Shown piece after piece: positions 26,428 through 34,799 of a DNA stretch of 64,000 bases (within the stretch, counting starts at the first letter, position 1; the number at the start of each line of letters is the position of its first letter). The translations under genes were made by a program, and so were the position numbers. Source of the DNA: Paenarthrobacter sp. GOM3 (lineage in GTDB: Bacteria > Actinomycetota > Actinomycetes > Actinomycetales > Micrococcaceae); assembly GCF_018215265.2 (NCBI RefSeq), contig NZ_CP136562.1, positions 1,116,001 to 1,180,000 on the forward strand, given 5' to 3'. Below the pieces are notes generated by a model that saw nothing but the letters and a program-made list of their open reading frames with translations, made no database searches and was not told where the DNA came from.

Positions 26428-27117
26428 GTGGAACCCCTCTTCGATTTCCTTGGTCATTACTGGTGGCTCATCTTTCCCATCGGCGGCATGGCTGGTGGCT
26501 GGGCGCGGTCGTGGTCCAAGGCCAGCGAAGAGCGGCACCGCCGCAAGGTGGAGTTGCTCAAGCTGAAGAACCAGCTCGCCGTGCATGAGGAGGCCAATCA
26601 GGCCGAAGTGGTCTCGCTGATAGCCGCCCACGATTCGGTAAACCACCGGTGGCTGGACTACGAAATCGACGTCGGCAACCTCATCGACTTTCCGCTCATG
26701 TCCGACGTGCGCGAGCCGCTCACGGTGGCCTTCCTCAAAGCCAAGAAGGAAGCCGACGGCTTGCGGCCGGCGGCGCCACAGGACATCACGACGCCGGCCC
26801 GGCTGGCCGAGTATCGGGCAGCTGTCCACAACTTTGAACTGGCTTTCGATGTTGCCGAGCGGGAAGCCCGACGCATCAAGGACGGCAACTTCAGCGGCCC
26901 CGAACGGCAACGGCTGGCAACTGCAAGGAAGCTGCTGCGCATCGCCGAAGACACCGCCGCCACACCAGCCGAACGACAGACCGCCTACAAGCGTGCCCGC
27001 AAGGAACTCGATGGCCTGATTGTGCTCCCCGAGGCAACTGTCGCGGCGCTGGAAGGGAAGATCGCCGGGATGCTGGATGCACGGAAGGACCCGGACACCG
27101 ACGTTCGGTTCGCTTGA
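26428..27117 (+). CDS. Hypothetical membrane-anchored coiled-coil protein
   Basis: This 229-residue protein starts at GTG 26428 with GGGAGGATGGAG upstream. Residues 5-22 form a single hydrophobic segment ([10 protein letters not shown]), followed by a charged Lys/Arg/Glu-rich helical region (about 30-60) and an Ala/Glu/Arg-rich cytoplasmic helical domain without known motifs (about 90-200). Similar proteins occur across Arthrobacter as hypotheticals. No function can be assigned. It is monocistronic and convergent with the acetyltransferase gene. Confidence 0.7.
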   Translation: MEPLFDFLGHYWWLIFPIGGMAGGWARSWSKASEERHRRKVELLKLKNQLAVHEEANQAEVVSLIAAHDSVNHRWLDYEIDVGNLIDFPLMSDVREPLTVAFLKAKKEADGLRPAAPQDITTPARLAEYRAAVHNFELAFDVAEREARRIKDGNFSGPERQRLATARKLLRIAEDTAATPAERQTAYKRARKELDGLIVLPEATVAALEGKIAGMLDARKDPDTDVRFA

Positions 27118-27131
27118 TGGCGGAGCGGCGG

Positions 27132-27632
27132 CTAGGCCAGCCATATACCCATCACGGTCCGGGTTACCGGCCCATCCGTGTCGTCGTCGACATGGCGCAT
27201 GCCGATCCGTTCGGCCACCCGGCGGGAGGCTGCATTTTCGGGGTGAATGATGGCGACAAGTGAGCGCGCCCCGACCACGTTCCGCGCAAATTCAAGGCAG
27301 GCCGTAGCTGCTTCCGTGGCGTAACCCCGGCCTTGGAGGTCCAGGCGCACATGGTAGCCAACCTCAAGCTCAGACCTGCCGTTGACGTTCTGCCATGTCA
27401 GCCCGCAGTCGCCCACGAAGTCGTCGGCAAGTGTCTCGATGATCCACAGCCCGTACCCGTCCCGGGCATAATTTGCCTGGTTCCATTCGATCCAGGCCGC
27501 TGCTTCGTCCCGGGATTTTGGCGCAGGGTAATACGTCATGACGTCGGGATCGCCCAGCATGGCGCTCATGGCGTCGAGATCATCCATCGTCATTTCGCGG
27601 AAGCGCAGCCGGGTGGTCGGTTGAGGGGGCAC
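27132..27632 (-). CDS. GNAT family N-acetyltransferase (RimJ/RimL-like)
   Basis: This 166-residue protein starts at GTG 27632 with [10 protein letters not shown]. The acetyl-CoA binding motif is [10 protein letters not shown] (R/Q-x-x-G-x-G/A) near residue 112, and [13 protein letters not shown] follows as motif B. This is the RimJ/RimL-type subfamily, which acetylates N-terminal residues or small amines. The target is unknown. It stands alone. Confidence 0.88.
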   Translation of the reverse strand: MPPQPTTRLRFREMTMDDLDAMSAMLGDPDVMTYYPAPKSRDEAAAWIEWNQANYARDGYGLWIIETLADDFVGDCGLTWQNVNGRSELEVGYHVRLDLQGRGYATEAATACLEFARNVVGARSLVAIIHPENAASRRVAERIGMRHVDDDTDGPVTRTVMGIWLA

Positions 27633-27688
27633 GCCTTCAGCCTACCCACCGCAATTCCAAGCGAGGGAGGTCTTGCGACGGAAAGCCG

Positions 27689-28108
27689 TTAGCCCCGACC
27701 CATGCTGGTTGACGGGTCGCCGCTACCTTCGGAGGGGTCCGCGCGCAGGTCGTCCGGGTCGCCGCTGGGCAAGCCGGCTGGGCCTGTGACGTCGCCAGAG
27801 GAGGCATCGCCCGTGGCAGCGGTGGTGTCCTCGCCGCGGTGAGTCCCGCCGTCGGAATCCGCATCCTTGTCCGGAGCCCCGCCGTCGGGTTCTCCCGGTG
27901 CGCGGCGGCGGCCCGTGGGCCGGTTCTCCTTGGATGGCAGGTCCTCGTCCATTGCGTTGGAACCTTCGCTGATGGAGGAGTGGACCTGGATGTCGTCGTC
28001 TTTCTCGCCCGGCTCGGGAACCTGCTTGTCGTTCACTGGCTTGGATGTGCCGGCCAGATCTTCCATTGCGTTTTCGGTGGCCTTGCGGATGCTGTCTTCG
28101 ACGCCCAT
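27689..28108 (-). CDS. Small acidic, disordered protein
   Basis: This 139-residue protein has a short helical N terminus (E-D-S-I-R-K-A-T-E-N-A-M-E-D-L-A-G), followed by about 110 residues rich in Asp, Gly, Ser, Pro and Glu with no predictable fold. The N terminus faintly recalls CsbD-like stress proteins (short helix with alternating charged residues), but it is too short to claim. AAAGGAG lies upstream of ATG 28108. Highly hydrophilic proteins of this kind are often stress-induced in actinobacteria. Function unknown. Confidence 0.65.
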   Translation of the reverse strand: MGVEDSIRKATENAMEDLAGTSKPVNDKQVPEPGEKDDDIQVHSSISEGSNAMDEDLPSKENRPTGRRRAPGEPDGGAPDKDADSDGGTHRGEDTTAATGDASSGDVTGPAGLPSGDPDDLRADPSEGSGDPSTSMGRG

Positions 28109-28377
28109 GAGATGACTCCTTTGCAGAAACGGTCCGGTGATCGAACCCGGCTCACATAGTAAGCCTACTTAGTTATCACTCAATGTGACACCCTGCTTGG
28201 ACTTGACACGAAGAGTGTAAGCGGGTCTCGTCGCTGCAGGTCAGGGCGTCCCGTGCTGAACTTTGTACCGTCGATCGTTGGACGTTATGGTTATGCAAGA
28301 CCGTTTTGCAGAGGGCGGCAAGTTTCGCTCCTTTGCTGTCTGCTGGGGACGCATTTCAGTCAGTAGGAACGTGTCAT

Positions 28378-29115
28378 ATGTCTAACCCACGCCCCGAGCA
28401 GGAAGCTCTCCGAGACGGATACTTCCTTGATCTGGTACTCGGCAGCGAAGATGTCGAGGCGTTCCTCACCGATCTTGCGGCATTCTCCTCCGAGAGCCTG
28501 TCCCACGGCCCAGCCCCCGTTTTCTGCGGGATCACCGTGTTGCGTCGGAAAAAGTCAGCCACAGCTGCCAGCAGCGACGAGCGCGCCCGCGTCATGGATG
28601 AGCTGCAGAGCGAATACGACGGACCTTGTTTGACAGCCATGGATAAGCTCACGTCTGTCCTGGTCCCGGACCTCGCCGGCGAGCATCGCTGGCCGGATTA
28701 TGTCGAGGCCGCTTCACAGCAGGGCCTCGGATCCATCCTGAGCGTGCCGCTCCTGGTGGAGGGCGACACGCGAGCCGCACTGAATCTCTACTCGGAACGC
28801 ACCCACGCCTTCGGCCCGGATGACGTTGAGAGGGCTGAGGTTTTCGCGTCGCATGCTGCGAAGTCGCTTCGCCTTGCGTTGAAGATTGCCCAACTCAGCG
28901 ACGCGCGGAACGACCTCGCCGCCGCGATGCAGTCGCGCACCGTCATCGACCTTGCGGTGGGGGCCATCATGGCCCAGAACCATTGCAGCCAAGAAGAGGC
29001 TTTCACCATCCTCCGCACGGCGTCGAGCAATCGCAACATCAAGCTGCGGCACCTGGCCCGGTCCATCATCGCGGCGGTTTCCTCGGGTAGGGTCACAACC
29101 CACTTCGAGGAGTAA
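28378..29115 (+). CDS. GAF and ANTAR domain-containing RNA-binding regulator
   Basis: This 245-residue protein has a GAF sensor domain (about 20-165; Y-D-G-P-C-L-T-A, G-S-I-L-S-V-P-L, A-L-N-L-Y-S) and a C-terminal ANTAR domain (about 178-232; S-R-T-V-I-D-L-A-V-G-A-I-M-A-Q, E-E-A-F-T-I-L-R). ANTAR domains bind paired hairpins in nascent RNA to prevent termination; GAF-ANTAR proteins are common in actinobacteria. ATG 28378 is preceded by TAGGAAC; an earlier ATG-less extension is unlikely. A 269-bp upstream region could carry the promoter, although no clean -10/-35 pair was found. Targets unknown. Confidence 0.88.
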   Translation: MSNPRPEQEALRDGYFLDLVLGSEDVEAFLTDLAAFSSESLSHGPAPVFCGITVLRRKKSATAASSDERARVMDELQSEYDGPCLTAMDKLTSVLVPDLAGEHRWPDYVEAASQQGLGSILSVPLLVEGDTRAALNLYSERTHAFGPDDVERAEVFASHAAKSLRLALKIAQLSDARNDLAAAMQSRTVIDLAVGAIMAQNHCSQEEAFTILRTASSNRNIKLRHLARSIIAAVSSGRVTTHFEE

Positions 29116-29187
29116 CGGCACGGTGAATGGGTCCGCCCTGTGGGCCCGTTTCGTGACCCGAAGCAACCATGCACCAAACTGGGTTAG

Positions 29188-30552
29188 GTGACTGCCAACA
29201 ACCCCCGTCCCGGCTTGGCTATTGCTGCGTTGAGCCTCGGGACGGCGCTGAACCCGCTGAACTCATCCATGATCGCTGTCGCGTTGGTGGTCCTGCGGGA
29301 GCATTTCTCGCTCGACGTCGCAACGGTCACCTGGGTGATCACCTCGTTCTATCTGGCGTCCGCCGCCGGCCAACCCCTGATGGGCAGGCTCGCCGACCGC
29401 TTCGGCCCTCGTCGCCTCTTCATGTTCGGCATGGCTTTGGTTGCTGTGACCTGCGCCATCGCGCCGTTCCTGCCCAACTTCGCGCTGGTTTGCGTGGCGC
29501 GCGCGCTCATGGCTGTGGGGACCGCGACGGCGTACCCGTCCGCCGTCGTGATGGTCACCGAACTGAGCCGGTTGGCTAACTTGCCGTCCACGCGGCCGTT
29601 GGGCCGGATCCAGATGGCCAATACATCCGCGGCTGCCGTGGGACCTGTGGTGGGTGGCCTCTTGGTGAGCCTTGTTGGGTGGCAGGCGTTGTTCGCCATC
29701 AACGTCCCAATCGCCTTGCTTGCATTGTTTGTGGTTCGGAGCACTGCGCCCCGCGACGCGGGCCGCGAAACCGGCAAGCTGTCCACGCTGATTCGCGACT
29801 CCGACATCCCCGGCATCCTCGCATTCGTCACCTCGCTCATGCTCGCGATGATGGCGCTATTGAACGTCGTGCCCGGCTACCGGTGGCATCTCCTGGCAGC
29901 GGCTACCGTGATCGGGGCGCTGTTCGCATGGCGGGAGCTGCGCTTCCGTCCGCCGTTCCTGGACTTGCGACTATTGGGCCGCAACCGGCCGCTCCTGCTG
30001 GTGTACCTGCTGTTTATCGTCTTCAGTGGCGTCTATTACTTCGCGTTCTTCGGCCTTCCGCAGTTGCTCCAGGAAGCAGGCCATTACGACGCCGGCGTAG
30101 TAGGCCTGCTGATGCTGCCCCTTGCGGCGTTGTCGGTTGTGGTGACGCCGCTGACGGTACGGTTCATCGAGCGGTTCGGCGTCCGTTCCGTGCTGATCAC
30201 CGGGGTGTTGGTTCTGACCGTAGCTGCAGGAACGTTGGGAGCGTTGACGTTGACGCTGTGGGCTCCGCTGGTCTTTGTGCTCACCGCGTTGATGGGTGTT
30301 CCGTACGGAGTGGTGAGCACCGCATCCAACCAGGGCCTGTACGTTTCCGCACGACCCGAGGAACGCGGGGTGGCCGCCGGAATCTTCCAAACCTGCCGCT
30401 ACCTTGGCGCAATCACCGCGACTGTGCTGATCGGCGTGTTCTACGGCCCGGGGGTGAACCAGGCCAACTGGGGGCTGATGGTGCTGGTGATGCTGGGGCT
30501 GAGTGCAGTGGTGCTGGCGCTCGCGGTGATGTGGCGGAAGCCGGCAGTTTAG
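29188..30552 (+). CDS. MFS transporter, DHA2-like drug exporter
   Basis: This 454-residue membrane protein has 12-14 hydrophobic segments. Motif A reads G-R-L-A-D-R-F-G-P-R-R, and the first segment carries L-N-S-S-M-I-A-V-A, the DHA2 family's D/N-x-x-I-V-N-V-A-like motif. The start is GTG 29188. It lies upstream of an ArsR-family gene on the same strand and may be one of its targets. Export of a toxic compound is the usual role, but the substrate is unknown. Confidence 0.85.
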   Translation: MTANNPRPGLAIAALSLGTALNPLNSSMIAVALVVLREHFSLDVATVTWVITSFYLASAAGQPLMGRLADRFGPRRLFMFGMALVAVTCAIAPFLPNFALVCVARALMAVGTATAYPSAVVMVTELSRLANLPSTRPLGRIQMANTSAAAVGPVVGGLLVSLVGWQALFAINVPIALLALFVVRSTAPRDAGRETGKLSTLIRDSDIPGILAFVTSLMLAMMALLNVVPGYRWHLLAAATVIGALFAWRELRFRPPFLDLRLLGRNRPLLLVYLLFIVFSGVYYFAFFGLPQLLQEAGHYDAGVVGLLMLPLAALSVVVTPLTVRFIERFGVRSVLITGVLVLTVAAGTLGALTLTLWAPLVFVLTALMGVPYGVVSTASNQGLYVSARPEERGVAAGIFQTCRYLGAITATVLIGVFYGPGVNQANWGLMVLVMLGLSAVVLALAVMWRKPAV

Positions 30553-30593
30553 GACGTTCCTGATCGGAGCTGCCAACAACTATTGCTTAATGC

Positions 30594-30609
30594 GTTAGTG
30601 AATACTAAC
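30594..30609. promoter_or_regulatory. Perfect palindrome GTTAGTGAATACTAAC over the ArsR gene start
   Basis: Six-base arms GTTAGT/ACTAAC with a 4-base spacer include the GTG start codon of the ArsR gene. ArsR-family repressors bind 12-2-12-like or shorter inverted repeats in their own promoters, so this is a strong candidate autoregulatory site. The absence of a ribosome-binding site upstream fits a leaderless transcript starting inside the operator. Confidence 0.6.
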
Positions 30610-30954
30610 GTATCAATCGTGTTGGATGCCCTGGAGATCGCTGCCGAGCCCAATCGGCGTCGGCTCCTGCATCTCCTGGCCGGCAGCGAGCGAGCAGTCA
30701 GCGATTTGTCTGCGCAGTTCGAGGTCAGCCGATCCGCCATTTCGCAGCATCTGCTTTTGCTGGAAAAGGCAGGCCTGGTAACAGCCCGCAAGGAAGGGAG
30801 GAACAGGTATTACCGGCTCGATCCTCGCGGAATGGGCCGCCTCCGTGAACTTGTCTCGCAGTTCTGGACCAACGAACTGGATCTCCTGGCCTCCGATGCT
30901 GCCGCGATCGCCCACCAGCGCGACAGCCCGCAACAACACCCCGACAACCAATAA
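30598..30954 (+). CDS. ArsR family transcriptional repressor
   Basis: This 118-residue winged-helix protein has A-L-E-I-A-A-E-P-N-R-R-R-L-L-H-L-L, D-L-S-A-Q-F-E-V-S-R-S-A-I-S-Q-H-L as the recognition helix, and K-A-G-L-V-x-A-R-K-E-G-R-N-R-Y-Y as the wing. No metal-binding Cys motif is seen, so it probably senses an organic ligand or acts with the SRPBCC protein 19 bp downstream. The start GTG 30598 lies inside a palindrome and has no Shine-Dalgarno sequence, pointing to leaderless translation. TTG 30583 is an alternative. Confidence 0.85.
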   Translation: MNTNVSIVLDALEIAAEPNRRRLLHLLAGSERAVSDLSAQFEVSRSAISQHLLLLEKAGLVTARKEGRNRYYRLDPRGMGRLRELVSQFWTNELDLLASDAAAIAHQRDSPQQHPDNQ

Positions 30955-30973
30955 CTTGTAGACGAGGACGCAC

Positions 30974-31954
30974 ATGAGTTTCGACAAGACGATCCACCTC
31001 CCGGTCACAGTCGATGAAGCGTTCGCGCTCATCACCCAGCCCGAGCGGCTTCGTCGCTGGCAAACCGTGGCAGCCAGAGTGGACCTTCGCGTTGGTGGGG
31101 AGTATCGCTGGACCGTTACCCCTGGCCACAACGCTGCCGGAACATTCGAGGAAATCGAGCCGGGGAAACGGGTTGTCTTCACGTGGGGTTGGGAAGGTGG
31201 AGGGGACCTGCCGCCGGGAGCATCAACGGTGACTATCACCCTGGAACCCAAGGCTGACGGGACGTCCCTGCGGTTGGTTCACGACGGCCTCACGGAGGAG
31301 CAGGCGGCAGCGCATGCCATGGGCTGGAACCACTACCTGGAGCGGCTCGTTGCTGAAACGTCCTCGGCCAATGGCGCCGGTGGGGATGAGTGGGCGTGGG
31401 CTCCCGACCCCGTCAACCACCTCACGTCAGCCGATGCTTCCTTGGCAGTTCTCCTGGGAGTCCTGCGCAACATCACAGCCGACGACGCCACGAAAGCCAC
31501 CCCCTGCGAAGACTTCAATGTCGCGGAGCTGCTGGATCACTTGGCGGGCTCGCTGGTGAGTGTTGGGCGTGCACTGGGAGCGGAACCCGTGGATCCAAAG
31601 GAAGCCATGCCGGAGGTCCGGATCGCCGAATTGGCCCAGCCCACTCTGGAAGCCTTCGCACGCCGGGGCGTTGAAGGTGCCGTGGACATGGGCTTCGCTG
31701 AGCTCCCCGCGACAACGGTGGCAGGCATTCTGAACCTCGAGCTGTTGGTTCATGCCTGGGACTTCGCGAAGGCCACCGACCAGCAGGTGGCCGTGTCCGA
31801 CGTCGTCAGTGACTACGTCACGGAACTGGCCCGCCAGACCATCTCCGAGCAGGTCCGGGCCAACGGAAGTTTCGCGCCGGAGCAGCCGACGGCGGAGACC
31901 GCGGGCAGCCTTGAACGCTTGGTTGCCTTCACCGGCCGCAGTATCACCCTCTAG
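30974..31954 (+). CDS. Fusion of SRPBCC/AHSA1 domain and maleylpyruvate isomerase-like (TIGR03086) domain
   Basis: Residues 1-135 of this 326-residue protein are an AHSA1-type SRPBCC fold (T-I-H-L-P-V-T-V-D-E-A-F-A-L-I-T, V-F-T-W-G-W-E). Residues from about 150 to 326 are a DinB-related mycothiol maleylpyruvate isomerase-like domain, with a conserved T-P-C-E-D-F-N-V-A-E-L-L-D-H-L near 178 and L-L-V-H-A-W-D near 257 holding the metal His. It follows the ArsR gene by 19 bp and is probably regulated by it. The pairing of repressor and SRPBCC gene is common; fusing it to the thiol-transferase-like domain is less so. Confidence 0.85.
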   Translation: MSFDKTIHLPVTVDEAFALITQPERLRRWQTVAARVDLRVGGEYRWTVTPGHNAAGTFEEIEPGKRVVFTWGWEGGGDLPPGASTVTITLEPKADGTSLRLVHDGLTEEQAAAHAMGWNHYLERLVAETSSANGAGGDEWAWAPDPVNHLTSADASLAVLLGVLRNITADDATKATPCEDFNVAELLDHLAGSLVSVGRALGAEPVDPKEAMPEVRIAELAQPTLEAFARRGVEGAVDMGFAELPATTVAGILNLELLVHAWDFAKATDQQVAVSDVVSDYVTELARQTISEQVRANGSFAPEQPTAETAGSLERLVAFTGRSITL

Positions 31955-31983
31955 ATTCACCACCACAGGAAAGAAGGACCATC

Positions 31984-32322
31984 ATGTCCAGGTTTGTCTT
32001 TATCTATCACGCACCCATGACTCCGGCAGAGGCAGCGCCACCGGCTCCCGAGGACATGGCAGCGGTCATGGGGGAGTGGAACGCATGGGCTGCCAAGGTG
32101 GGCGACGGGCTGGTGGACTTCGGAACGCCGCTGGCAAATGGAGTCCGCGTCGCCTCCGATGGTGGAACCGCGCCGAGCCAGCGTGAGGTGGCGGGGTACA
32201 GCATTATCGAAGCCGAGAGCATGGAAGCCGCACTGCAGCTCGCAAAGGAACACCCGCACCTGAAGATGCCTGGTGGCTGCGAGATCGAAGTGCACGAAGC
32301 TCAGCAGATTCCGGGCATGTAG
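31984..32322 (+). CDS. YciI-like (YCII-related) protein
   Basis: This 112-residue ferredoxin-like-fold protein has an N-terminal strand F-V-F-I-Y-H, a G-Y-S-I-I-E-A-E-S-M-E-A-A motif (active-site-like in the family) near residue 77 and a final H-P-H-L-K-M-P-G-G region. These match YCII-related/DGPF proteins found next to ArsR, sigma factor and SRPBCC genes. AAAGAAGGA precedes ATG 31984. Its biochemical role is unknown, but it is cotranscribed with the flanking SRPBCC genes. Confidence 0.85.
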   Translation: MSRFVFIYHAPMTPAEAAPPAPEDMAAVMGEWNAWAAKVGDGLVDFGTPLANGVRVASDGGTAPSQREVAGYSIIEAESMEAALQLAKEHPHLKMPGGCEIEVHEAQQIPGM

Positions 32323-32324
32323 GG

Positions 32325-32774
32325 ATGGGCGCCCAGGGAACCGCGACCACGGTCAGCAAGACGTTCAGTCGCGCGACGCAGGTGTCCATCAGCATTGCCG
32401 CCAGCCCGGCTTCCGTGTGGCGGTTGCTGACTGCGGCGTCGGAGTATCCGCGGTGGAACTCCACTGTGGTGTCCGTGAAGGGGGAGATTGTGGCGGGCTC
32501 CAAGATCGAGCTCGTGTCCACTCTGGATCCCAGCCGGACGTTCAAACTCAAGGTCAAGCAGTTCGAGCCCACCCGTCGGCTCGCTTGGGGCGATGCCTTG
32601 GGAACCCGTGTGTACACGCTGACGGAAACCAATGATGGGCAAACGCTCTTCGACATGAAGGAACGTATCGGCGGCCCGGTCTTCCCGCTGTTTGCCAACA
32701 AGATCCCGTCATTCGATGCCAGTTTCGAGCAGTTTGCTGCCGACCTGAAGGTAGCCGCCGAAAAGGCAGGCTAG
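32325..32774 (+). CDS. SRPBCC family (polyketide cyclase-like) protein
   Basis: This 149-residue protein starts at an ATG two bases after the YciI stop. It has the START-like pattern I-A-A-S-P-A-S-V-W-R-L-L-T-A-A-S-E-Y-P-R-W-N near residue 25 and a C-terminal helix F-E-Q-F-A-A-D-L-K-V. It would bind a small hydrophobic ligand. It is the last gene of the ArsR-led operon, and a small hairpin follows at 32781-32798. Confidence 0.85.
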   Translation: MGAQGTATTVSKTFSRATQVSISIAASPASVWRLLTAASEYPRWNSTVVSVKGEIVAGSKIELVSTLDPSRTFKLKVKQFEPTRRLAWGDALGTRVYTLTETNDGQTLFDMKERIGGPVFPLFANKIPSFDASFEQFAADLKVAAEKAG

Positions 32775-32780
32775 CCCTAA

Positions 32781-32798
32781 CGCACCGACTTCGGTGCG
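32781..32798 (+). terminator. Small GC-rich hairpin after the SRPBCC gene
   Basis: Arms CGCACCGA and TCGGTGCG pair perfectly over an apex of only two bases. It is seven bases after the stop codon. No T tract follows (GTTCCC), so it may be only a weak terminator or an mRNA 3' end protector. Confidence 0.45.
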
Positions 32799-32855
32799 GT
32801 TCCCGGTGAAGCATGCGGGCCCCTCTCAGAGAGGTCCGCAGTTTCCCTTGCTTAA

Positions 32856-32893
32856 ATAACTGAGTGCGCTCATAATTGAGTTAAGTCAGTTAT
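32856..32893. promoter_or_regulatory. Nested inverted repeats upstream of the oxidoreductase gene, likely TetR operator
   Basis: In the AT-rich 138-bp gap before the oxidoreductase gene, ATAACTGA (32856-32863) pairs with TCAGTTAT (32886-32893). Within them are TGAG/CTCA (32861-32864 and 32869-32872) and CTCA/TGAG (32869-32872 and 32877-32880). Such closely nested half-sites are typical of TetR-family operators; the TetR gene ends the same operon. Confidence 0.5.
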
Positions 32894-32912
32894 CTAATCA
32901 TGGGAGAACCAA

Positions 32913-33908
32913 GTGAAAGCGTTCGTCGTCAATCAGTACAAGGGACCGTTGCAGCGGGCCGAGATCCCCGAGCCGGTGCTCGGCGAACGCGATGTGTTGG
33001 TGCAGGTCCATGCTGCGGGCCTGAATCAGCTGGACGAAAAGGTGCGGTTGGGGGAGTTCAAGCAGCTACTTCCCCATGACCTGCCGCTGGTCCTGGGCCA
33101 TGACGTTGCCGGGGTTGTGCTGCAGGTCGGTGCCAAGGTGACTGCCTTCCAGCCCGGCGATGAGGTTTTTGCCCGCACCGGCGACCATCGCATCGGCACC
33201 TTCGCCGAACGCATCGCCGTTGCCGAGGAAGACCTGGCCATCAAACCGGCCACTATCAGCATGGAAGAGGCTGGCTCGCTGCCGCTCGTGGCATTGACGG
33301 CATGGCAGGCGCTGGTGGAACGCGGAAACGTGGGCCCGGGGCAAAAGGTCCTCATTCACGCCGGCGCCGGGGGAGTGGGTTCCATCGCTATCCAGTTGGC
33401 CAAGTACCTGGGAGCCACCGTGGCTACGACGGTCAGCGCCGGGAACAAGGACTTTGTTCGCGACCTCGGCGCGGATGTGGTGATCGATTACCGCTCGGAG
33501 GACTTCGCGGACGTTCTTCAGGGCTATGACCTGGTTTTGGACAGCCTGGGCGGCGAAAACCTGGAGCGATCGCTGAAGGTTCTGAAGCCCGGAGGCAGGG
33601 CTATCGGCATCGCTGGCCCGCCTGATTCCGGCTTCGCCCGGCAGCTCGGCGCCAGCGCCTTCCTGCGTGGTGCCATGACTGTTCTGAGCGCAGGCATCCG
33701 TCGCAAGGCCCGCCGCCTGGGCGTGACCTACCAGTTCCTTTTCATGCGTGCCGACGGCGGCCAATTGCGCGAGATCGCAGCTCTCGTCGACGCCGGGGTC
33801 ATCAAGCCAGTCGTCGGACGCGTGGTGCCTTTTGACGAGACCTCAGAGATCCTGGCCTCCCTGGATAAGGGCGGCGTCCGCGGCAAGACCGTCATCACCC
33901 ACAACTAG
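32913..33908 (+). CDS. Medium-chain NADP-dependent oxidoreductase (quinone oxidoreductase-like)
   Basis: This 331-residue zinc-independent MDR has an N-terminal GroES-like domain (G-L-N-Q-L-D near residue 37, G-H-D-V-A-G-V-V near 60) and a Rossmann half with H-A-G-A-G-G-V-G-S-I-A near 152. The catalytic-zinc Cys and His of alcohol dehydrogenases are absent, so a quinone or enone reductase activity is likely. GGGAGAACC precedes the start at 32913. It is the first gene of a three-gene unit with a hydrolase and a TetR regulator. Confidence 0.9.
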   Translation: MKAFVVNQYKGPLQRAEIPEPVLGERDVLVQVHAAGLNQLDEKVRLGEFKQLLPHDLPLVLGHDVAGVVLQVGAKVTAFQPGDEVFARTGDHRIGTFAERIAVAEEDLAIKPATISMEEAGSLPLVALTAWQALVERGNVGPGQKVLIHAGAGGVGSIAIQLAKYLGATVATTVSAGNKDFVRDLGADVVIDYRSEDFADVLQGYDLVLDSLGGENLERSLKVLKPGGRAIGIAGPPDSGFARQLGASAFLRGAMTVLSAGIRRKARRLGVTYQFLFMRADGGQLREIAALVDAGVIKPVVGRVVPFDETSEILASLDKGGVRGKTVITHN

Positions 33909-33941
33909 ACCTGCCAGATTCCTACCCCGAAAGAACGTGCC

Positions 33942-34787
33942 ATGAACAATGTCATCACCACCTATAAGGACGCGCCCACCAGCACCATCACCGTCGGCGA
34001 CGTCACCTACGCCTACCGCGAGCTCGGCCCACAAGGCGGGATACCCGTTATCTTCCTGATCCACTTGGCAGGGAACATGGATAACTGGGATCCGCGCGTC
34101 ATTGATCCGATTGCCCGGAAGCACCATGTGATCACCTTCAGCAACCGTGGTGTGGGGTCCACCACCGGGAACGTTCCCGGCACCATAGAGGAGATGGCGG
34201 ACGATGCGGCGGCCTTCATCACAGCACTCGGCTATGGCCAGGTGGATCTCTTCGGCTTCTCCCTGGGTGGCATGATCGCCCAGGCGTTGGTCCTCAAGCA
34301 CCCCACGATGGTTCGCAGGATGGTGCTGGCCGGGACAGGCCCTGCTGGCGGGGATGGCATCCAGAACATCATCGGAACCACGTATAAAGATGTTCTCCGG
34401 GGCGCCCTCACCCGCCAGGATCCCAAGGAATTCCTGTTCTTCAATCGCAATGCCGCCGGCAAACCCGCCGCCAGGGCTTTCATCAATCGACTCAAGGAGC
34501 GCACCACCAACCGCGAGGCACCCATCAAGCTCGGCGCCTTCCAGACGCAACTGAAAGCCATCCGTCGGTGGGGACTGTCGCCGTCGGCCGATCTGGGCGT
34601 CATCACCCAGCCGACGCTGATCGCCAACGGAGACAACGACCGTATGGTGCCGTCCGTGCTTTCAAGCGACATGCACCGTCGGATTCCCGGCAGCGAACTC
34701 GTCATATACCCTGATTCCGGCCACGGTGGCATCTTCCAATTCCATGACAGGTTCGTCCCTGTAGCCCTCGAGTTCTTGGGCCGCTGA
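33942..34787 (+). CDS. Alpha/beta hydrolase (chloroperoxidase/esterase-like)
   Basis: This 281-residue alpha/beta hydrolase has I-H-L-A-G-N near residue 41, the nucleophile elbow G-F-S-L-G-G near 105 and a C-terminal D-S-G-H-G-G with the catalytic His near 265. The acid is probably in G-D-N-D-R-M-V. It resembles non-haem chloroperoxidase-like esterases. GAAAGAACG lies upstream of ATG 33942. It is 33 bp after the oxidoreductase gene and 12 bp before tetR, so the three are cotranscribed. Confidence 0.88.
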   Translation: MNNVITTYKDAPTSTITVGDVTYAYRELGPQGGIPVIFLIHLAGNMDNWDPRVIDPIARKHHVITFSNRGVGSTTGNVPGTIEEMADDAAAFITALGYGQVDLFGFSLGGMIAQALVLKHPTMVRRMVLAGTGPAGGDGIQNIIGTTYKDVLRGALTRQDPKEFLFFNRNAAGKPAARAFINRLKERTTNREAPIKLGAFQTQLKAIRRWGLSPSADLGVITQPTLIANGDNDRMVPSVLSSDMHRRIPGSELVIYPDSGHGGIFQFHDRFVPVALEFLGR

Positions 34788-34799
34788 TACGGTAACTGA

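Noticed and set aside
26338..27144. Long N-terminal extension of the VOC protein
   Set aside because: The extension is antisense to the membrane-anchored hypothetical gene; ATG 26337 gives the VOC domain's natural start.
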